Below are positions 15,922 to 16,283 of a stretch of DNA of 16,283 bases, one piece after another. The position numbers and the translations under genes were made by a program. The stretch is from contig DIHK01000009.1 in the NCBI GenBank assembly GCA_002420115.1, positions 1-16,283 on the forward strand, in the 5' to 3' direction. The stretch is from Nitrospira sp. UBA5698. GTDB lineage: Bacteria > Nitrospirota > Nitrospiria > Nitrospirales > Nitrospiraceae. Below the pieces are notes generated by a model. The model had not been told where the DNA came from and did no database searches. It saw only the letters and a program-made list of their open reading frames with translations. Every line of letters begins with the position of its first letter. The first letter of the stretch is position 1.

Positions 15922-15996
15922 TGGCAGGGGCACTAGGATTTGAACCTAGACTCTCGGTTTTGGAGACCGATGTGCTGCCATTGACACCATGCCCCT
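15922..15996 (-). tRNA. trnW: tRNA-Trp (anticodon CCA)
   Basis: A full cloverleaf of 75 nt can be folded by hand: acceptor stem AGGGGCA/TGCCCCT; D arm GTGT/GCAC; anticodon stem TCGGT/ACCGA with loop CTCCAAA, anticodon CCA at 15963-15961; and T arm CTAGG/CCTAG with loop TTCAAAT. Discriminator G is followed by an encoded CCA end (15924-15922). It reads UGG codons. It lies between rpmG (78 nt) and secE (147 nt), the usual place in many bacteria, and is probably cut from a longer transcript. Confidence 0.97.
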
Positions 15997-16074
15997 ACTA
16001 GAACGTATGGCGTGAGGCATCAGCCAATCGGTGAGGCTCCCCACCCCAACACGATCCACCCTTTACACCTCGCC

Positions 16075-16224
16075 TTACTTCACCTCTTTATGAGGCACGT
16101 GCTTCCGGCAAAACTTGCAGAACTTGTTTCGCTCCAACCGATCCGGATCGTTCTTCTTATTCTTCATGGTCGAGTAATTCCGCTGCTTGCAGAGCGTACA
16201 AGCCATGTCGATAATCTCGCGCAT
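16075..16224 (-). CDS. rpmG: 50S ribosomal protein L33, zinc-binding type
   Basis: L33 is a small 50S protein near the E site. Translating the minus strand from the ATG at 16224 gives 49 residues, MREIIDMACTLCKQRNYSTM followed by KNKKNDPDRLERNKFCKFCR and KHVPHKEVK, ending in TAA. Two Cys-x2-Cys pairs (Cys9/Cys12 and Cys36/Cys39) mark it as the zinc-ribbon form; many bacteria also have, or instead have, a form without these cysteines. AAGGAG lies seven bases before the ATG. The gene follows the second tuf copy (38 nt from the tuf stop) and precedes tRNA-Trp, a common layout. Confidence 0.95.
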   Translation of the reverse strand: MREIIDMACTLCKQRNYSTMKNKKNDPDRLERNKFCKFCRKHVPHKEVK

Positions 16225-16237
16225 CTCAACTCTCCTT

Positions 16238-16255
16238 AGCTGTCAGCTGACAGCT
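16238..16255. repeat. Perfect 18-nt palindrome upstream of rpmG
   Basis: AGCTGTCAGCTGACAGCT is its own reverse complement. It lies between the second tuf stop and the rpmG ribosome-binding site, and its last bases on the minus strand run into AAGGAG. It is also built of 7-nt steps (TGTCAGC, TGACAGC), like the nusG-rplK tract. It could form a small RNA hairpin or be a relic of the same repeat family. No U-run follows, so a terminator is unlikely. Confidence 0.55.
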
Positions 16256-16262
16256 CCCAACT

Positions 16263-16283
16263 TCAGGCCAAGATTTCCGTGAC
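16263..16283 (-). CDS. tuf: Elongation factor Tu, copy 2 (last six codons and stop only)
   Basis: The last 21 bases encode, on the minus strand, the C-terminal VTEILA and stop of EF-Tu, identical to the end of the copy at 3-1208. The rest lies beyond the window. A tuf gene directly upstream of rpmG-trnW-secE-nusG is a familiar arrangement, so a genuine second copy is likely. The alternative is an end overlap created by assembly around identical repeats. Confidence 0.7.
   Translation of the reverse strand, partial: VTEILA

Noticed and set aside
1..16283. A circular plasmid or phage-like element, suggested by identical ends
   Set aside because: The repeated ends are the 3' end of tuf, and all cargo is core chromosomal translation and transcription genes with no replication, mobility or phage gene. 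Two tuf copies or an assembly loop explain it better.

Overview
This window holds a core translation and transcription block of a bacterial chromosome. Every gene is on the minus strand, so the order of transcription runs from the right edge to the left: (tuf copy 2, last codons only) - rpmG - tRNA-Trp - secE - nusG - rplK - rplA - rplJ/rplL - rpoB - rpoC - rpsL - rpsG - fusA - tuf. Protein style and the rpmG-trnW-secE-nusG arrangement suggest a Nitrospirota (Nitrospira-like) bacterium. That is a judgement from memory of protein flavour, not a proof. Rifampicin-region residues of RpoB and the streptomycin-region lysines of RpoS12 (rpsL) look wild type.

Region by region: 15580-16283 has the end of a second tuf, the zinc-type L33 gene, a complete CCA-encoding tRNA-Trp and secE. 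12734-15527 has nusG, L11, L1 and the stalk proteins L10 and L7/L12. 4420-12610 has the two large RNA polymerase subunits. 3-4311 has the str operon (S12, S7, EF-G, EF-Tu), which is preceded by its own perfect-consensus sigma70-type promoter (TTGACA-N17-TATAAT). Gaps between genes are short (27 to 147 nt), so most of the block could be co-transcribed. There is no gene-free stretch over 300 nt, and no mobile element, CRISPR array or phage gene.

Two protein-level oddities stand out. First, rplJ and rplL are one open frame: L10 has no stop codon and runs directly into L7/L12, while the L7/L12 start keeps a textbook Shine-Dalgarno sequence inside the L10 coding tail. The locus could therefore make both an L10-L12 fusion and free L12. 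Second, EF-Tu lacks the usual RGITI switch I sequence and has a longer, different loop there, while EF-G next door keeps RGITI.

At the DNA level, several gaps carry structured or degenerate 7-nt-periodic sequence: nusG-rplK, rplA-rplJ, rplL-rpoB, rpsG-fusA and upstream of rpmG. The first 23 bases of the window are identical to the last 23. This is best explained by two tuf copies flanking the block, and it should not be mistaken for a circular element.
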